Assembly: GCF_014805625.2 (NCBI RefSeq)
Contig: NW_023998416.1
Location: 19,898,065 to 19,962,064, forward strand
DNA from: Glossina fuscipes
Taxonomy: Eukaryota > Arthropoda > Insecta > Diptera > Glossinidae
Length of the DNA: 64,000 bases
Direction: 5' to 3'
The position numbers and the translations under genes were made by a program. Shown here one piece after another: positions 49,182-61,914 of the stretch (position 1 is the stretch's first letter; each line of letters begins with the position of its first letter). Under the pieces are notes generated by a model. That model was given only the letters and a program-made list of their open reading frames with translations. It was not told where the DNA came from and made no database searches.

Positions 49182-50262
49182 TTCATTTTACAATTTTGAT
49201 AGTTTCAACAGTAACCAGACAGATGGACGGACGTGGTTACAATACGTCTTAGATTATTGTTGTGTTCATAGTAATACACATCCATTACGATCCCTATGGA
49301 ATTCATACCTTGTTGTTTATTTGTTGCACAAATTATTTGATGACATAAAACGGATTGAGCTTCATCCTTGACGCTGTAACGTATTTTCTAAAGGGTAAAC
49401 GTGACAGTTGCGTAATGAAGATTACGATATCCTATAATAGTTGGGGTGAGGGTATGTTAAGATTGCGCGGATTTGGGAAATGCACTTTCCTTTTATTATG
49501 TCAATCGATTGGGTATCACGTTCTAAGTCAGTTTGAGCTTGTCTGTCCGTCTGTCCATTTTTATTTTAAGATATTTTCAGGAATTTCGTTACACTGACTG
49601 AAAATAGATTGGATCAGATCATTGTTATGACCCCTCCCCATTTAGAATCCTAATTCGAAAAAAATGTTCCGCTTTTAATATATATCGATCAAAATCGATA
49701 TTATTTGGAAAATGGAAAAGTTGCGTGAAATAATATCATTTTCCCATGTAAACGATCTAAAAATTGTACCATGTCGAGTATTTTATAATGAATACATTTA
49801 CTATATACAGTGTGCACTATATAGATCTGTTTCTCTGTTATAAGAGTTCCCATGGGAGGAAAGCCTTCACTGTGAGAGCAGTGTAAGACGATGACCGATG
49901 GAGAATTTTAAGAGGCGTAGTGTTGTTGGGTATTTGAAAGCAGTCCTTGCTTGACTATAAACTTTTCATTATTTATTTGATATTTTTAAGACTAAGCTTT
50001 AAAGTGTTGTGGACATTGTACGTATAATTTATTGGTTGTAAATTAAGTCACTAGACTAAAAGACTGACTCGCAGGTAAAAAAATGCTTGGTTTTAAATTT
50101 TGATCTATAGCCATGACTTGACAATGGATTCACGAAATTTCGGCTAAAGCAAAATTGTCTTCGATTTTATTCTATTCAAGATATTATATAATCTGCATGG
50201 CCCTTAAGAGTTGTTCTAATAAATAATATCATAGATTAATTTAGCATATATGTGCATTTATA

Positions 50263-50288
50263 GGGGATATATATATATATATATATAA
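50263..50288. repeat. (AT)n microsatellite
   Basis: An uninterrupted TA run of about 24 bp. Confidence 0.85.
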
Positions 50289-51238
50289 GAACTTTTTGAT
50301 GAATGCTTCTCTATTTTGTACCATCTCTATAAAAGAGGTTAATAAGACTAAGATTGCAAGCCTATGTTGTATTGTAGTGTTGTTGGCAATACGTATCGCG
50401 ACGTAATACGTTTATCGTTGTGGCGTTAGGTGCCACTAAATAATAATCTTAGGCATCTTAACCGCTTCTATCCCTAATATGCGAGCACTCAAGCTTGCAA
50501 ACATTGAGATAGAAAGTTAAAAGTTGTGATATATATATATATGTAGACAGGCCCAGCTGTTAATGGAACGGCCCGAGCTGAGCTTAAATTTCTTGGAAGA
50601 TATATATCTGAAACTCGAGACAGAGATTTATGGGAGCATCATCAACTCCACATGAAGAGTTAATCATGTTCTGCCAAACCATATGCGTCCATAATAGCAA
50701 TGGTGTTTTTTTATTTTTAATAAATACTACGTGTAGGGTAAAAGTAATCATGACAATGGTCAGAAGTGATTACAGTTAGAAAAAATTGGAAAGAGGGAAT
50801 AGGTTAGCGAAGGCCTTTACAAATAAGTTAGTCCAAAGGCGAGTTGGATGAGTAAAGAATGAACAGTCTCGAAAAGAAAAAACAGTGTCGTAAATAGGCT
50901 GTGAAAGCTCAATAGCTTTGGTCTTTAAATCTGTGAGTAAGAATGTTAGGAGTTTTGAGCACACTTTGCCAACCCGATAAACTTGTTCCTCCCATGCTCT
51001 TAGAAGTGTACTTCACCAGAGACTTCTTACAGTTTCAGTTCACCGAGTTTCCCCGATGTGATAGACACCATTATCTTCATCAAGATCATTTTCACTATTG
51101 AACTTGACTTTGTTCTTAACGACCCTCAAGGTTTTCAAGCCATCAAGAATGAGGTTTTTTTAATATAAATTTTGAAATTATTGTCATCACCTTACTGATC
51201 CATCGGTTATATGTAATGTTTGAGATATTATTGCAGTA

Positions 51239-51341
51239 GCCGAGCCGAGCCGAGCCGAGCTGAGCTGAGTTGAGCTGAGCTGAGTTGAACTGAGCTGAGC
51301 TGAGTTGAGCTGAGCTGAGCTGAGTTGAGCTGAGCTGAGCT
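51239..51341. repeat. GAGCY pentanucleotide minisatellite
   Basis: About 20 units of GAGCC/GAGCT/GAGTT in a row, G+C-rich in an A+T-rich setting. It starts with four GAGCC units, followed by a higher-order GAGCT-GAGCT-GAGTT pattern with a 15 bp period. It ends 375 bp before the copy 2 start codon. Minus-strand open frames across it (SAQLS repeats) are by-products. Confidence 0.92.
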
Positions 51342-51716
51342 TGTCTCGGCGACAATAATGCAGTTAACTTGCATGTGTTCAACGTTAGTAAATTTTGTAA
51401 AAATGATTGCAAGCAATGATTGCTTATAAGGCTGATAAGGTGTGGGTGTTGGGATTTCGTGTGCGTTAAAAGTTAAAATAAGTACTTTTTGGAAATGATT
51501 TTATTTTTATTTACTTGTTTTTTCATTCCATTTTTCTTCTTGTTTTTTTTTTTTTCTTTTTTTTTTTTGTTTTTTTTTGTTTAAGAGCAATGACTTTGAT
51601 AACAGTTCTGACAAACTTTCTTCAAGCTGAAGAAGTATAAACTCTTATTAACTTAATAATGAAATATTTGTTGGGATTATATTGCTTTTACTTGAAACTT
51701 TTCCTTTTCAGAAATA

Positions 51717-54700
51717 ATGGCCGAAGAGAACCCATCTTCGTTATTAAGAAATTTGAAAACATTTCTGAAATATCTGAATATTCTTTTAAGCATTAGCTTG
51801 GCTGGAGTTGGCACTATCCTAACCATATTTTCTTCGACATTATTCGATAAATATTTAGAAAATGTAAGTGTTTTTGATTTTTTTTTTTTGATTTCCCCGA
51901 AATGACACAATTTCACGTATGACTCAACTCCGTAGGAATTGCAATTAAAAGCAAACAATTCAGTTACCAGGGCTTGGATTAAACCAGATGTTAATATATC
52001 TTTGGATGTTTACCTGTTCAATTGGACGAATTCTCACGAGTTTCTCGATTCAAGAATAAAACCACAATTTCAACAAGTCGGCCCCTACGGGTATGACGAA
52101 GTGCCATATAAAAGTATACTAAAATGGCATTCCGATGACAATACTCTCGAATACCATAAGTTGCATACGTTTTACTTCAATGAAACTCGAACAAGAGGAT
52201 CGCTACAGGACAGGATTACATCGATTAATGCTTTATTGGTGGTAAATACAAAATGACATATACTCGTTGTCTCACAAATAAGATTAAATATCCTTTTTTA
52301 AAAAAACGAAAGACAGTCGCATCCAAAACTAAATATTGGCCAAGATGGGTTGTAAGTCTCTCTATGGGAAAGTATCAAAGTCCGGTAGATTGGAAAAAGA
52401 CAGTCGATGAATTTTTATTTAAAGGCTTTCATAACAACATAGTTACCCTGCTGAGAAAGCTTCCTTCTGGTTTATTGGGTATATCTGTACCTATGGACAA
52501 AATTGGGTACTTATATGGGGTAAGTTTCAATTTTTAACCAAAGATTTATTTATTTATTTATTTTTTTTTTTTTCTGCTTTAATAATAATAGCAAGTAAGA
52601 AAATTGTATTGTCATGTGATCGAATCTTGTCGTTGTCTTATAAATGATTGAAAAGAAGGAAAAATATAAATTTGCATATCCCATAATATTGGATGGGCGT
52701 GGCTGATTTTTGATATTCTTGTAGAATAATTTTGTTGGAATTTATGTCATGTATCTGTTAAGTAGTTTACGAGCAACGAACAACACACGCGGAAAGCCAA
52801 GGTGTTCTCAGTTTTTGTTATATAGGCATGTGGGTGTTGTTTGACAAGTTTGGGCTATTTTCAGGGGAATGTGTTTGTGTGTGTGTGCGAGAATATTTAG
52901 AACAGTAACTATATAGTAGGGCAGACGGACAGATGGACATGATTATGCTCATTCCAAATTTGAAACTGGCTAAGGTTTTATATATATGTTATGGAGTTAT
53001 TGAAGCTTGTTTCCGCACCTTATAAAGGTATTGAAAGAAAAACTAAATTTTGGTACACATCGCCCACATAATATATATACAATTCTTTGTAGATTTATCT
53101 CTACTCTAGTTGATGGGTAATGGGCAAAGAACAAATTTTTTATTTCTTTTGAAAAGCAGAGGTGTCTCACTTAATGTGGTGCTGTGGGCGTCTCTTTCAA
53201 GCGATTTGGCTTATTTCCAATACCAATCTGCGTTCAAGAGCTTGCAATTAGGTCAGGAGAATGTCTACAACAAACAGACGGACATGTTTAAATCGATTTA
53301 GAGTTTGATGCTGATCAAGAATATGTCCGCTTTATGCCGCCTCTGGAGCTTTTTGTAGTAATTGGCAGCCTTTGGTGATCGGCACAACTATTCCACACTT
53401 TAAGGCTGACCGTAAACAGAGTCAAAAGAGTTATTCAGTCCTTTCTAGTTTTCGATAAAGTTTTTTATTCGCTTTAAATTTGGAAAATGGAATTTAAAAA
53501 GACAACTTGTCAAGTACCTTTTATTAAAAGGTACGGATTGAAGTCTTATATTAATGGGAAATTTTTGATGCTCAGTGTGTGCGATAATGTTGTAACACCT
53601 ATGTCCGAGATAAATCCATATTATATATTTGGACTTTATGATATAATACATGACGATTCTAGACAAATTTCTCCTAAGTGTATCACAACTGGAAGTATTT
53701 TCTATAATTCTGCTAAAGCATCGTACAACAACCATTCACGTAATAAAGAGATGTCGCAGTGAATGCCTGCGACTGGCTCAATCAATTAATCAAAATGTCG
53801 CCACGATTCTATTCGACAAGTTAGGGCAGTGCTGTTTACGGTTCACGGAAGAATTCATTTAAGGAGTAGTTTGTAATCATTGGAATATATTTCTGTAGAA
53901 TTCGTGCATTTGCATATTTAGTTTGGGGATAATTAATTCATTATTCGAGTACAATATTGATAACTGTATTATTATACCCGGCAGCTGTAATACACTATAG
54001 GGTGAAGTCATATCTGTAGAATTTTATTGAAATATATTTTTCTTCGTATTTTTGCAGCGTAATGGCACTTCGGTATTATCTCCCACATACCGAATCAGTA
54101 CTGGTGCAGATGGCGTCAATAGCTATGGACAATTGAAATTTGTGAATGGTAAAAACCATACTAAACATGTACCGTCCGGGTGTTCTCAGGTGCGGGGATC
54201 TTCCGGTGAACTGCAACGCGTCAATTTAGAAAAGTATAAACCCATTGAATATTACGTAGCGGATTTTTGTCGGAGATTTTGGTTGGAATATGACAATGAA
54301 GTGATCGTGGATGGAGTGCTCGGTTATCGCTATAAAATGGGAAATATGATATTAGACAACGGTACGATTTATAGCGAAAATAAATGCTTTTGCAATGGTA
54401 AATGCTTGCCGGCCGGTGTCGTTAACGTAACCTCATGTTCATGGGATATGCCATTCTTTATTTCGTTACCGCACTTTCTTGACGCGGACGATTATTTTGT
54501 AAATCAAGTGGAAGGCTTGCAAGCAAAGCGCGAATTGCATGAACCATTTATCATACTTGAACCACGAACGGGTCTCATTATGGAGTTCAGAGGTCGATTT
54601 CAGTTGAACATCTACCTGGAGCCCAGCTCTCATTTAAAGTGAGTTTAATCAGCAAATTGACAATCAATTACGTGACTTGAAGATTTTCACTTTCATTTCA

Positions 54701-55067
54701 CAGTTGCTTTCCAAATAAACGTGAATTGTTATTCCCGATTTTATGGTTCGACGCTTATATGCATATGTCCGTGAAAACAGCATTCATTTTACATTTCATA
54801 CAAAATTTTACTTTCTATTCCCAACTATTGGGCATGTTCCTGATAACCGTGACCATGACAACGTTGCTTTGGAAACCAGTGAAGAAATGTTGTTTCATTC
54901 ATTATCCTCAGCATTTAGAGATAAGCGCTATGCAAGACGACGAGGACGATGATGATGAAAATATTAAGAAGAACTATACCGAAGATTTGGCCAATAAAGA
55001 AGCCCTTCTTGGGGACTCAAGTAATTTTATTGGTTTATTTGGTGAATCAAAAAAGATTTTTAGTTAA
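51717..55067 (+). CDS. CD36 family scavenger receptor class B, copy 2
   Basis: Five exons: 51717-51863, 51936-52241, 52313-52519, 54058-54638 and 54704-55067. The introns are 72, 71, 1538 and 65 bp, all GT-AG. The product is 534 aa. An N-terminal transmembrane helix lies at about residues 19-42 and a C-terminal one at about 450-469. The loop keeps the same six-cysteine plan as copy 1, including ENKCFCNGKC...TSC. YLFNWTN, GPYGYDE, VDEFLFKG and NQVEGLQ are family marks. Exon 2 is 306 bp in both copies and shared introns have the same phase, so the two are tandem duplicates. Copy 2 lacks the phase-1 intron after the DN codons, so its exon 4 is a fusion of copy 1 exons 4 and 5. The cytoplasmic tail carries an acidic run (DDEDDDDE), unlike copy 1. 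Intron 3 is swollen by a family A repeat. Confidence 0.92.
52580..53390 (+). repeat. Dispersed repeat family A copy inside CD36-2 intron 3
   Basis: Begins AGCAAGTAAGAAAATTGTATT (52591) with decayed palindrome remains. It contains two GGACAGAC-type modules (52921 and 53275), with AAATCGATTTAGAGTTTGATG and GATCAAGAATATG after the second. It ends with CTTTGGTGATCGGCAC. It accounts for most of the extra intron length. Confidence 0.65.
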
Positions 55068-55299
55068 AAACTAACTTAATTTAATATAGAATGCTTTTCG
55101 AAAGCGTTGTGATAGTAGCTGTAAAATTCATGTTCACACTATATCTTAGATTAGTTAGTGCCTTATAAGCCATAATATTAAATTACTTAATAGATTAAGA
55201 CTTTAGCGAAACATTTAAATATCTATGTAAATTAATTGCAAAAAAGGCTTGAAATGAATCAAATAAGTTATAATTTATGTTCGAAAACATATCGCTTAA

Positions 55300-55562
55300 C
55301 TTTATTTTTACACCCATCATCGAAGGATGAGGGGACAACGCCCCCAAAAAACAAACTTCAGAGATCCCACAAAGTGTTTATATTCTTGATCAGCATTAAA
55401 TTTCGAATCGATTTAGGCATGCCCATCTGGCCGCACCCACTCTACATAATATAGAACACGAAAATGTATTCGCTTTACTTTTTTTTTTTTGTCTTTTTTA
55501 GGATAACGATAAGGATGGGTATAGAAGATTCGATCACGACCGAATATAATTTTCTTACTTGT
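55300..55562 (-). repeat. Dispersed repeat family A copy, short, both ends present
   Basis: One end reads ACACCCATCATCGAAGGATG (55309-55328). The other reads GGATGGGTATAGAAGATTCGATCACGACCGAAT, followed by the TTTTCTTACTTG flank. It is only about 260 bp long, so the interior is deleted while both inverted ends remain. Confidence 0.7.
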
Positions 55563-55690
55563 TATTATTATCATTAATATTTTAACCAGAGAAATAAATC
55601 TTAAAACTTAAGTGATAAAGCAATAACATCTAAGGCCATCAACTGTAGTGAAACCAGATTTGAACCAACGATCATTGGATTGTTAATCGA
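55561..55690 (-). mobile_element. tRNA-derived SINE copy, minus strand
   Basis: Read on the minus strand: B box GGTTCAAATCTGG, then the body GGCCTTAGATG, CACTTAAG, TCTCTGG and an AAT-rich tail that ends against the family A repeat at 55562. Confidence 0.6.
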
Positions 55691-56371
55691 AGATCATTTT
55701 CTTGTTTGTCAATATTTTTATTATTTTTTCATCGACTTTAATAAGTAAATGATAACTTAAAAATTATTTTAAAAAATAACAGTAAATAACAACAAAAATA
55801 TTATATATATTATATTAGAAACCTATATCAATCAATCAATCAGTCCACAACTAGTGTTGCATCGACATTTCCCGAATCGAAAAAATCTCGTTAAAGCAAA
55901 TCAACAACAAAACTCAAGTGACGGATTTCTTCGTTTATCGCGTTGTTGTTCACAAGCAGTTCCCTTGACAAGATCAAACAGTTAACACTAAACAAGGTAT
56001 AAATCCTGATGTGAGTTTGTCGTTAAAACTGTTCGGATTTTGTGGTCAAACAAATCCTAGCTTTTGCGTAACGTCAACGTTCGCTCATCTCCTTTAGAGT
56101 TTTATTAAAATCGAACTAATAAGCATAGTATTTCCCAAATATAATTCCGGGTGATTGATTTCGTTTCCTTTGTAGGCAGCCTTTAAAGACAGTTTTCCAA
56201 CCGCAACTGCCAACAATTATAAAAAATCTTTAAAAAAGCGTTAAATAAGAATTCTCGTTAATTTTTGAACACAATGTTGCCATTTTATAGGCAGCCCGAA
56301 AGTTTATGATGTAGTCGGAAATATCAAATTAGATAGACAGAAGGTACTCCAAGTAAAAGCGATTAAAAATG

Positions 56372-57180
56372 AACAAGTAAGAAAATTATACTCGATCGTC
56401 ACTGACCACCAACCATGTCCAAAACAGGTAAGAAAGTTATATTCGGCGGAGGCCGAATCTTGCATAGCCACCATTGTGCTTTTCGCATTCTACTCTCTAA
56501 GTTCTTTCATTTGATACCCATATCGTTGGTATTATTAAGAAAAAATTAATTATTAAAATTAACCCATTTTTAGGCAGATAATCTATCTTCATTTGAGAAG
56601 TATATAATATAGTTTTAAACATTCGGTGTTGTTTGCATTATGATAAATGAGCATAAGATCCCAAGAAAGTAAAAAAAATTAAATGTAATTAAACGTAACT
56701 TTGTGTGGGCATGGCGGATGTTTTTCATCTTTGCACGTAAGAGTGGAGTGCTTCGTGAAGTAAACGTGGACAATACCAAACTTTTAACTTTAATAATTTC
56801 CGAGTGACAAGCAAAAATCCAAAGTTTAAAAAAAAAAAAAAAAAACTGATTTGCGTATAGTTTACGTTCCACTGCGGGCTTCTGCTCTGACCAATTTATC
56901 CCATTTTCGATATCAACCTGCGTGCAGACACTTCCAATGTTTTTACCAGGTTTGAAATCGATTTCTTCATTTTTGGGACGAGGAGAGTGCCAAGAAGAGA
57001 CCACACACGGAAACACAGACGGACAGACATGGCCAAATCAACTCGGAATTTCACGCTGATCAAAATTATATTCTTTACAGCGTCTCTGAAGCTTCGTTTT
57101 GGGTGTTACATGCACAATGGAAGAAAACGAAATGAGTATACCTCCACCTTACCGTGGTGGGTACAAAAAGACAAAAAAGT
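56372..57180 (+). repeat. Dispersed repeat family A copy or nested pair
   Basis: Two start-like segments (AACAAGTAAGAAAATTATAC at 56373 and AACAGGTAAGAAAGTTATATTCGG at 56424, with GGCGGAGGCCGAAT) are followed by one shared interior and the end CCGTGGTGGGTACAAAAAG near 57150-57171. This suggests one copy inserted next to or into another. Confidence 0.6.
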
Positions 57181-57189
57181 AAAACAACT

Positions 57190-57790
57190 CACGGGCTGAG
57201 TCAAAAGTCTTTGTCGTATAGGCGTGTGAGTGTTGCAGGCGCGCCCTTTGAAAATTTAAGCCATTTCCAAATTCCTTTGCAAATATGGAAAGACAGTTGG
57301 GCAGAGGGACAAACGAACATGTTTAGATGCATTTAGATGCATTTTGAAACTGATCAAGATTTTCCATATGGCGTTTTTCAAGCGTTTTTCTGCCCGTTAT
57401 AAACGTATTAAAAAGAAAATGCAATTTTCGTATGCCGTAATAGGGGGTAGGCGTGGTAAATTTTTCACATTTTTGTACAAAGGCCGCGGCATCACCGATG
57501 AATTCGTTAAATTTTTTGTGGATTGTAGCAATAAATCAATTTTTTATACCTTTTGAAAACCAAAGGTGTCTTCAGGACACGTAGTGCTCTAGGCGTGCCC
57601 TTCGATCGATTTCAGCGATTTTCAATTTCTGACGAATTTAAAGTCGACAACTTTATTTTTGTGGCCAATGTTTGCAATAGCCATTACACAGGCGGACAGA
57701 CGGACATGCTTATAGCGATTTAAAATTCATCCTTCGGTGATGGATACAACATAGAAAAACCTAAATTTCCGTTTTGAAAAACGTATTAAA
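57190..57790 (+). repeat. Dispersed repeat family A copy, 5'-truncated
   Basis: Shows GTCGTATAGGCGTGTGAGTG, a GGGCAGAGGGACAAACGAACATG module, a second GGCGGACAGACGGACATGCTT module and the end CCTTCGGTGATGGATACAAC. Confidence 0.6.
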
Positions 57791-58967
57791 AAGAAAGGTG
57801 GGAAATTTATTGGAACCAACCACTTGTACGATTGGAACTCAGCACCAGGGGCGAAATAAAATTATTGATCGTTGAACATTAATTACTTTGCTATTATTAA
57901 AGTTAATACACTCATTGTTCGGTTTAATAATAAAATAAAAATAATAACATTTCAACAAAGTATTCAACCATAAGAAAAAAGAAAATCATATGTGTGCGGC
58001 TGCGAACGAATTTTTTATACCTCATCACATCCGCCATCCATCCGCCATACAGACGAAAGCAAAAAATTCAAAACGACTTAATCTCCATACTCTGTAATAT
58101 TAGGGGCGCGTGACTGCCATTTTTGTAGAATTGGAAGTTGGAAATTTTTACTTTTATTTATTGCATGTAGGGGAGAGAAACCAGATGGAGTAAGAAAATC
58201 AGAAGCCAAAATGCTTTCAATTTTTTTCGCATTGTGAGCTTCTCCTTTTACCGATTTCGCTCATTTTCAATATTAACGTGCGCGCAACGATCTCCAATGT
58301 TTTTGCACAAATTTGAAGCAGATAAGTTTGTCGGACGTTAAATAAACAGACAGACGAACAGACGAACGAACATGCTTAAAGCGATTGAGAATTTGATGCT
58401 AATCAGGAACAAATGTACTGTAAAGAGTCCATGAAACTTGCTTTTGAGTATGTAAATGTTTTAGTAAAATGAATACAGGCATCGCTAGTATAACGCGGCC
58501 ATTGTCAAACACAGTTTCGATAACACGTGTTCAGTTGTATTTTCTTCTTATTTTTATTTTACCGTTAATAAGAGGAGTCTCAACCCGCTATGGAAAAAGA
58601 AATTAGATTAGCTCTAATTGTTTTTTAATGAAAATGCATTTTATGATCGTCATAATTATTTTTGGAAGATATAAATTTAATTATCGTATATCCCCCCTTT
58701 TTATAAAAACTTGAAATTTACCTACTTTTCCATTTATATGTGTATTTGAAAGAAAATTTCTATTATAAAATTTTACACCTTCGAGCTTGGTTTCAATAGG
58801 GTACTTATTGGTATGGTACATATTGTACATCGGGGGTTTTTGATATCGCGCTGTGCGAATTAATCGCTTTATGCAAGGCACGCTTGTATAAAATCCATTT
58901 CCAGATGATCCGTATAAAACAAAAAGAAAAATTCGAGATTCTCAACAGCATCGGATGTACCTGAACG

Positions 58968-59865
58968 GTTTTATACCCTACACCACTTGGGTATATTAAG
59001 AGAGTATGGACGCAAAAGGATTTAAGATAGAATCATCTCTTGCTATACCCATCAGTTCAGAATCATAATCTGTGTTGAGCTAAGTCAATCTGTCCGCCTG
59101 TCCATCTGATGTCTGTTCATGTTAATTTGGCCGCAATTTTTGCGATATTTTGGTGAAATTTGTACACATTTGTCACATATTTTGACCGAAGGACCAACGC
59201 TATTGAAAATCGTGCCGATCGGTCTACATTTTCGATCACTCCCTCTTATAATGCTCTTTTCTAAAAAGTCATTATATCAAAAAAAATTTTAATTATCAAA
59301 ATTTCTCAGCATAATTGACTACTCTACTACTTCGGCGTTCTAAATGGGTGTAAAAAGTTTAGACCGACTGTGGCAATTTTTGAACCCCCTCTCATGTCAT
59401 GAAAATCGAAGTTCATACAACGAAAATTACATCATAATAGTAATTTACCATAAAAATATCAACTCTAGCTAATTTGGAGATTTTCGGCCTAATTTTTGGA
59501 TTCTAGCCTAATCAAAATTTTCACTAAAATTGACCGTTTGTAGAGCAGAAAATTCCAAGTTTCAATATGTGGTGATGGAAACTGACCCATAATGTTATAG
59601 TAAATTCATACAAAAATGAGCCCAACAAAATTTGGACCAACTACGCCTATTTTTGAATACTACCCTACATAAGGATTAAACCAGTACTCCGTAAGCTACG
59701 TTTTGGGCCCGCTTCCCTATAAATACGCACATGAAAAATATGCCTTTATATAGAAAAAAGATGTAATTTTTGTGTTCTATAATAAATATAAGAATTATAT
59801 TAGACAAAGTGGCGTATGTTATTTAATGGTCAGCCTTGCCCGACTATAGCAGTCTTACTTGTTTT
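58968..59865 (+). repeat. Second dispersed repeat type (TATACCCTACACCACTT start)
   Basis: It begins TTTTATACCCTACACCACTTGGGTATA and has a TCTGTCCGCCTGTCCATCTG string. It continues with A+T-rich sequence full of AAAATTTT stretches and ends near GCCTTGCCCGACTATAGCAGTC. Echoes of its ends (GGGCAAGGCC, TACCCTACACCACTT, GTGGTGTAGGATATA) appear near 46820, 47003 and 40747. The class is unknown to me. Confidence 0.45.
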
Positions 59866-60269
59866 TTTCTATTTTCATACAGTTATTATGTGGAACATAT
59901 AGTCCATAATATATACATTGCAGTAGTCATTTATACATTATAGTAGCGTACAAGCATTGCTTTCATAAATTCCTCCTCTCCTCATTGAAATTAAGCAGAT
60001 TGGAAAAAAGCTTCTAAAAGATATGAGAATCCAGTTTCACCTGGTAGCTATAATCTTCTAAGAGATGTAAGAATCCACCATATTAGCTAGCGGTTGTAAA
60101 AAAAAAAGGTATTTCTTTCCCACCTTTCTCTCGTTGCGTTATTAAATCTTTCTTTAACCGGTACAACTTACGAATGCAAACTTTATTTGTACACAGTATC
60201 GCGCGCATATACTCTCGTACATCCGGTCCAAAATACAAAACAAGAACGCGCTCTTCGTGAATGAGAAAG

Positions 60270-60277
60270 TATAAATA
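60270..60277 (+). promoter_or_regulatory. TATA box candidate of an isolated core promoter
   Basis: GTATAAATAGGCC sits in a locally less A+T-rich patch (about 60170-60360) with CGCGCGCAT, CTCTTCGTGAATGAGAAAG (weakly heat-shock-element-like) and GCGATCGC. It resembles an inducible fly promoter layout, with a start expected near 60300. No ORF I can name follows before the window ends. Confidence 0.35.
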
Positions 60278-61914
60278 GGCCTTAAAAATATAGTTTAACC
60301 GACTGACGCGATCGCTTGTTAGTAGTTGTTCATCAGGCTGCGCGCACTTAAGTTATTTAAACTAAAATTAAATATATTATAAAATTTAATATAAAATATA
60401 AAAGTCTTTATGAATTCTTTAATAAATGTGACAAACAAAAGGTCGAAGTGATTCGTATGCATAAAAATAATCGAGAGTTTTTTTTAAAGTCCTTTAATCC
60501 TTCAATTATTAAAAAAAGTAAGCCTGTAAAGAATATATACACATGCAGAATAAAACCTTATCATTATAAGAAAAAGGTAACTAAGTAAGTTGTGTAAGTC
60601 TTCGGTGTGCATCTTTGCAAACACATTGCCGCAATACGAAATTATATGTATATCTACGGCTTGGGTGAGGATTAATTTTTACTTAAATGAAACTTCTTTC
60701 TTCCTTACACATCTTCATAAGAAATAAGTGAAAACACAATAGTGGGGCAAAGCCAACCGTTAAATACTCTATACCGTCCTACAAACTACTACAAAAAACC
60801 CTTTTGTAAGAGAGGACCCAAGTGTGAATCAATGTGATTTATTTATTCTTTTAAACCTAATGTCGCCAAAAAAAATTTATATATAAAAAAAGATTAGAGC
60901 GTTGTTCCTGCATAAAGGCTTCATTCTTCCCTATAAATAACTACACAAAAATGGAAGGCGGTTCAAAAAATATATAGAACTTTCACAGATTTCACATTCA
61001 TTGAGTAGACTTTATTGCAAAATTTCGCTTTTGTTTTTAATATATACCATTATAGATGAAGTGAGCTCAAAAATACTCCGATCCAATCTAGTTTCAATGG
61101 CATTTATCCCTGAGACAAAACATACCAGGTTGAGCACGCCGATTACACGGACCAGCATTTGGCGAATAGCACGAACCGACGCATTCGAAATGATTTGCAT
61201 AATAAATTGTGGCTGTGTCTCAACTCTTGCATATCTTGTGTCCTTACCACAAGTAATGTTTTAATATTTCCCTGCAGTCTACGGTGTAAATATTTTAAAA
61301 TGTTCCGTTTAAAGCTATTCTGAGTGGATTCAACAAACATTGTGGGCGATTAATAGGAATAAATCCTAGAAATCAATTTTGGCGACTTTGAAATATCCTC
61401 GTCTTAATTGTTAAGCAAATCGCTTCTCCATATATAGGCTTAAGATTACCCCTTATCCTGCTACATAATTTTAGGAGGTAAAATATGTTTTTTATAAATT
61501 TATGGGATCAACTTTTTCTTTAAAAATTATTACATCTTTTCCAAGCGCTACAACAATAACATTTTCGCCAAGCGAATCTCTGCTGGACAGTTGCAGCTCA
61601 ATGTCTGGCTTGTTTGTGTCTAGCTTCCTTACTACACTAACAGATGTCTACGAAACGTGTTTGTGTTAGGTTTAAAGCTTTTCCAAAAAAAAAAAAAAAA
61701 AAGTTAGCATTGCTTCACGAATGTTACCTTCGAGTAGATATGAAAAGTTGGTTCCAAACTCGGGTATATAATTTCATATTTTCTTCCTGCCTTCTCCATC
61801 ATTCTGAAATACGTAAAGTGTAAAATCTACGATGCTGTCTTTGACAAATGCAACAATAGGGCCAACAGAATATTTGACCACGAAATGAAATTTTTAGACT
61901 AAAGAAAACAACTA

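Larger units (their letters stand above)
46030..51716. other. Spacer between the two CD36 genes
   Basis: Contains the copy 1 3'UTR with a stem-loop (46355-46409), repeat fragments near 46810-47250 with GGACGGACGGACAGACAGG strings, A-rich microsatellites (48460, 48730, 49158), two lysine-rich chance or unknown frames (47532-47732, 48216-48476), an AT repeat (about 50265-50287) and a pentanucleotide minisatellite. An acceptor-like TTTTCAG ending at 51711 suggests a 5'UTR intron for copy 2. Confidence 0.5.

Noticed and set aside
51143..51416. Minus-strand frames with SAQLS repeats
   Set aside because: They are translations of the GAGCY minisatellite, whose 15 bp higher-order period keeps frames open.
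61001..61264. 87-codon frame with a signal-peptide-like beginning
   Set aside because: The first codon is TTG, not ATG, and nothing upstream makes a start. It lies in repeat-rich DNA with no transcript signals.
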